Below the pieces are notes generated by a model that was not told where the DNA came from, searched no databases, and saw nothing but the letters and a program-made list of their open reading frames with translations. From the NCBI GenBank assembly GCA_002429595.1, contig DJAM01000087.1, positions 1-7,280 of the forward strand: DNA of 7,280 nt, written 5' to 3'. Both the position numbers and the translations under genes were made by a program. The stretch comes from Coxiellaceae bacterium UBA6002 (GTDB lineage Bacteria; Pseudomonadota; Gammaproteobacteria; UBA6002). Positions 6,387 to 7,280 of this stretch are shown in pieces (within the stretch, counting starts at the first letter, position 1; every line of letters starts with the position of its first letter).

Positions 6387-7100
6387 GGGTTGTATTATCA
6401 TTTTTGGAATTGGAATGAGCGCAATCGCGTTGATTGGCGCAGTGACTTTAATTTTATCAGAGTCTATGTTTGAAAAAATTATCATTCCTTTAGTGAGTCT
6501 TGCTGCAGGTACGCTTATTGGTGGAGCTTTTTTTCAACTTCTTCCTGAGGCAATAAATAAATTAGGAAATATAAAATCGGTTTATGCTTGGTTGTTGCTG
6601 GATTTATTGTTTTTTTTATCCTCGAAAAACTTTTATATTGGCATCACTGTCATAAACCTATCATACGACATAAGCCAGTTAGTTACCTTATTCTGATTGC
6701 TGATGGAATTCATAATTTCATAGAAGGGTTATCAATAGGAGCAGCTTTTGTCATCGACATTAAATTAGGCATTATTACGTGGATAATAGTTGCGATTCAT
6801 GAAATATCTCAGGAGCTTGGAGATTTTGGTATTCTAATACATAGCGGCTGGCATAAAACCACCGCGTTATTTTTTAATCTGCTTTCAGCATCAACATTTT
6901 TAGTTGGCGCAATTCTAGCGTATGTCATTTCAGCAAAAATTAATGTGGCTATATTACTTGCTTTTGGTGGAGGAAATTTGCTATATATTGGTGCTGCAGA
7001 TCTCATACCTTTGATACGTAGCAACCGGTTACTCGACCAGATTATACAAATAATTGTTTTCGTATTCGGAATATGGATTATGTTTATCTTAGCATCTTAA
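6328..7100 (+). pseudogene. ZIP-family metal (zinc) transporter, one frameshift
   Basis: The gene encodes a polytopic inner-membrane ZIP permease, about 257 residues from 6328 or 241 from 6376 if the frame is repaired. The first part (to about 6588) gives TM1 'IIIFGIGMSAIALIGAVTL' and then L-A-A-G-T-L-I-G-G-A-F-F-Q-L-L-P-E-A, typical of ZIP TM2. The second part, in another frame, gives G-F-I-V-F-F-I-L-E-K and a His-rich loop W-H-H-C-H (near 6639-6653). It continues with TM4 H-N-F-I-E-G-L-S-I-G (6711 on) and TM5 H-E-I-S-Q-E-L-G-D-F-G (6798 on), which form the binuclear metal site. Restoring one G at 6590-6591 (GG to GGG) joins them as Y-A-W-V-V-A-G-F. The usual HEIPQE proline is serine here. 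ZIP proteins usually bring Zn2+ or other divalent metals into the cytoplasm. The break may be real decay or a sequencing error. An exported-protein gene starts 12 bp downstream. Confidence 0.8.
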
Positions 7101-7112
7101 TATGAGTATTTT

Positions 7113-7280
7113 ATGAAAAATCATCCTCGTTTTAAGCATATTATGCAATTATGTGTTTTTGGTTTGCCGCATGTCAGATTGCAATAACTTATGCACAGGC
7201 TCAAATCAATAACGGTCCTGTTGCATCATTAAAATCTCTAAAACAAATGGTTTAGCCAATGAGGCAATTAAGTTTTTTAA
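7113..7280 (+). pseudogene. Exported protein, 5' part, with two apparent frameshifts; 3' cut by window
   Basis: ATG at 7113 begins M-K-N-H-P-R-F-K-H-I-M-Q-L-C-V-F and soon hits a stop (TAA, 7185-7187) in that frame. Adding one T to the run at 7156-7160 continues it as W-F-A-A-C-Q-I-A-I-T-Y-A-Q-A-Q-I-N-N-G. This is a convincing signal peptide with a basic start, a hydrophobic core and an A-Q-A cleavage site; F-A-A-C is a poor lipobox alternative. A second T added at 7251-7253 removes the TAG at 7253-7255 and continues L-A-N-E-A-I-K-F-F to the window edge. The gene starts 12 bp after the ZIP gene and probably shares its transcript. I do not recognise the mature protein. Confidence 0.45.

Noticed and set aside
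6206..6418. Plus-strand open frame over the methyltransferase start and the repeat
   Set aside because: Its start (TTG) lies antisense to the methyltransferase start, its second half is translated repeat, and it has no ribosome site or family resemblance.
6216..6485. N-terminal extension of the methyltransferase to an ATG at 6483-6485
   Set aside because: The added 90 residues are antisense to the ZIP TM1 region and the repeat (Q-P-C-S-H-A-A-M units); the family start fits 6215, which also has a ribosome site.

Overview
The window looks like an accessory or island-edge segment from a low-GC gammaproteobacterium. A Legionella-like or other Legionellales host is my best guess, from the AT-rich coding style and from remembered resemblance of a GNAT fragment, a ZIP transporter and a P-type ATPase to proteins of that group. 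This is inference; no rRNA or other taxonomic marker is present.

Layout. (1) Positions 2-1977, plus strand: the 3' part of a large protein gene whose start lies outside the window. It has a charged N-terminal linker, a Gly/Ala-rich hydrophobic module like those in the very large 'polyvalent' proteins of phages and conjugative elements, and a C-terminal domain with an HExxH zinc-protease-like motif. A 2-bp TA slippage near 1049-1054 breaks the frame. (2) Positions about 1962-2400: a junk zone with two minus-strand gene fragments, a GNAT acetyltransferase N-terminal piece that touches the 3' end of gene 1, and the C-terminal end of a Tn3-family transposase. (3) Positions 2542-5495: an intact, translationally coupled pair of a small cupin and an 894-residue P2-type cation ATPase. 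(4) Positions 5544-6215, minus strand: a class I SAM-dependent methyltransferase convergent with the ATPase gene. (5) Positions 6216-6327: a divergent intergenic region with a 19-bp Fur-family-like palindrome. (6) Positions 6323-6386: an 8-bp tandem repeat, GCTGCATG, at the 5' end of a ZIP-family metal transporter gene. That gene is itself broken by an apparent 1-nt deletion near 6590. (7) Positions 7113-7280: the start of an exported protein gene, with two further homopolymer frameshifts, running off the window.

How the genes may work together. The right two thirds is dominated by metal or cation transport: a cupin plus P2 ATPase, and a ZIP channel with a candidate metalloregulator site. The left third looks like mobile-element cargo with a visibly higher GC content, joined to the metal region through transposon and gene debris. 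The points most worth checking are the repeat-based start-codon ladder in front of the ZIP gene, the altered cation-site residues of the ATPase with its coupled cupin, and the frameshifted HExxH protein whose last codons seem to come from antisense acetyltransferase DNA.
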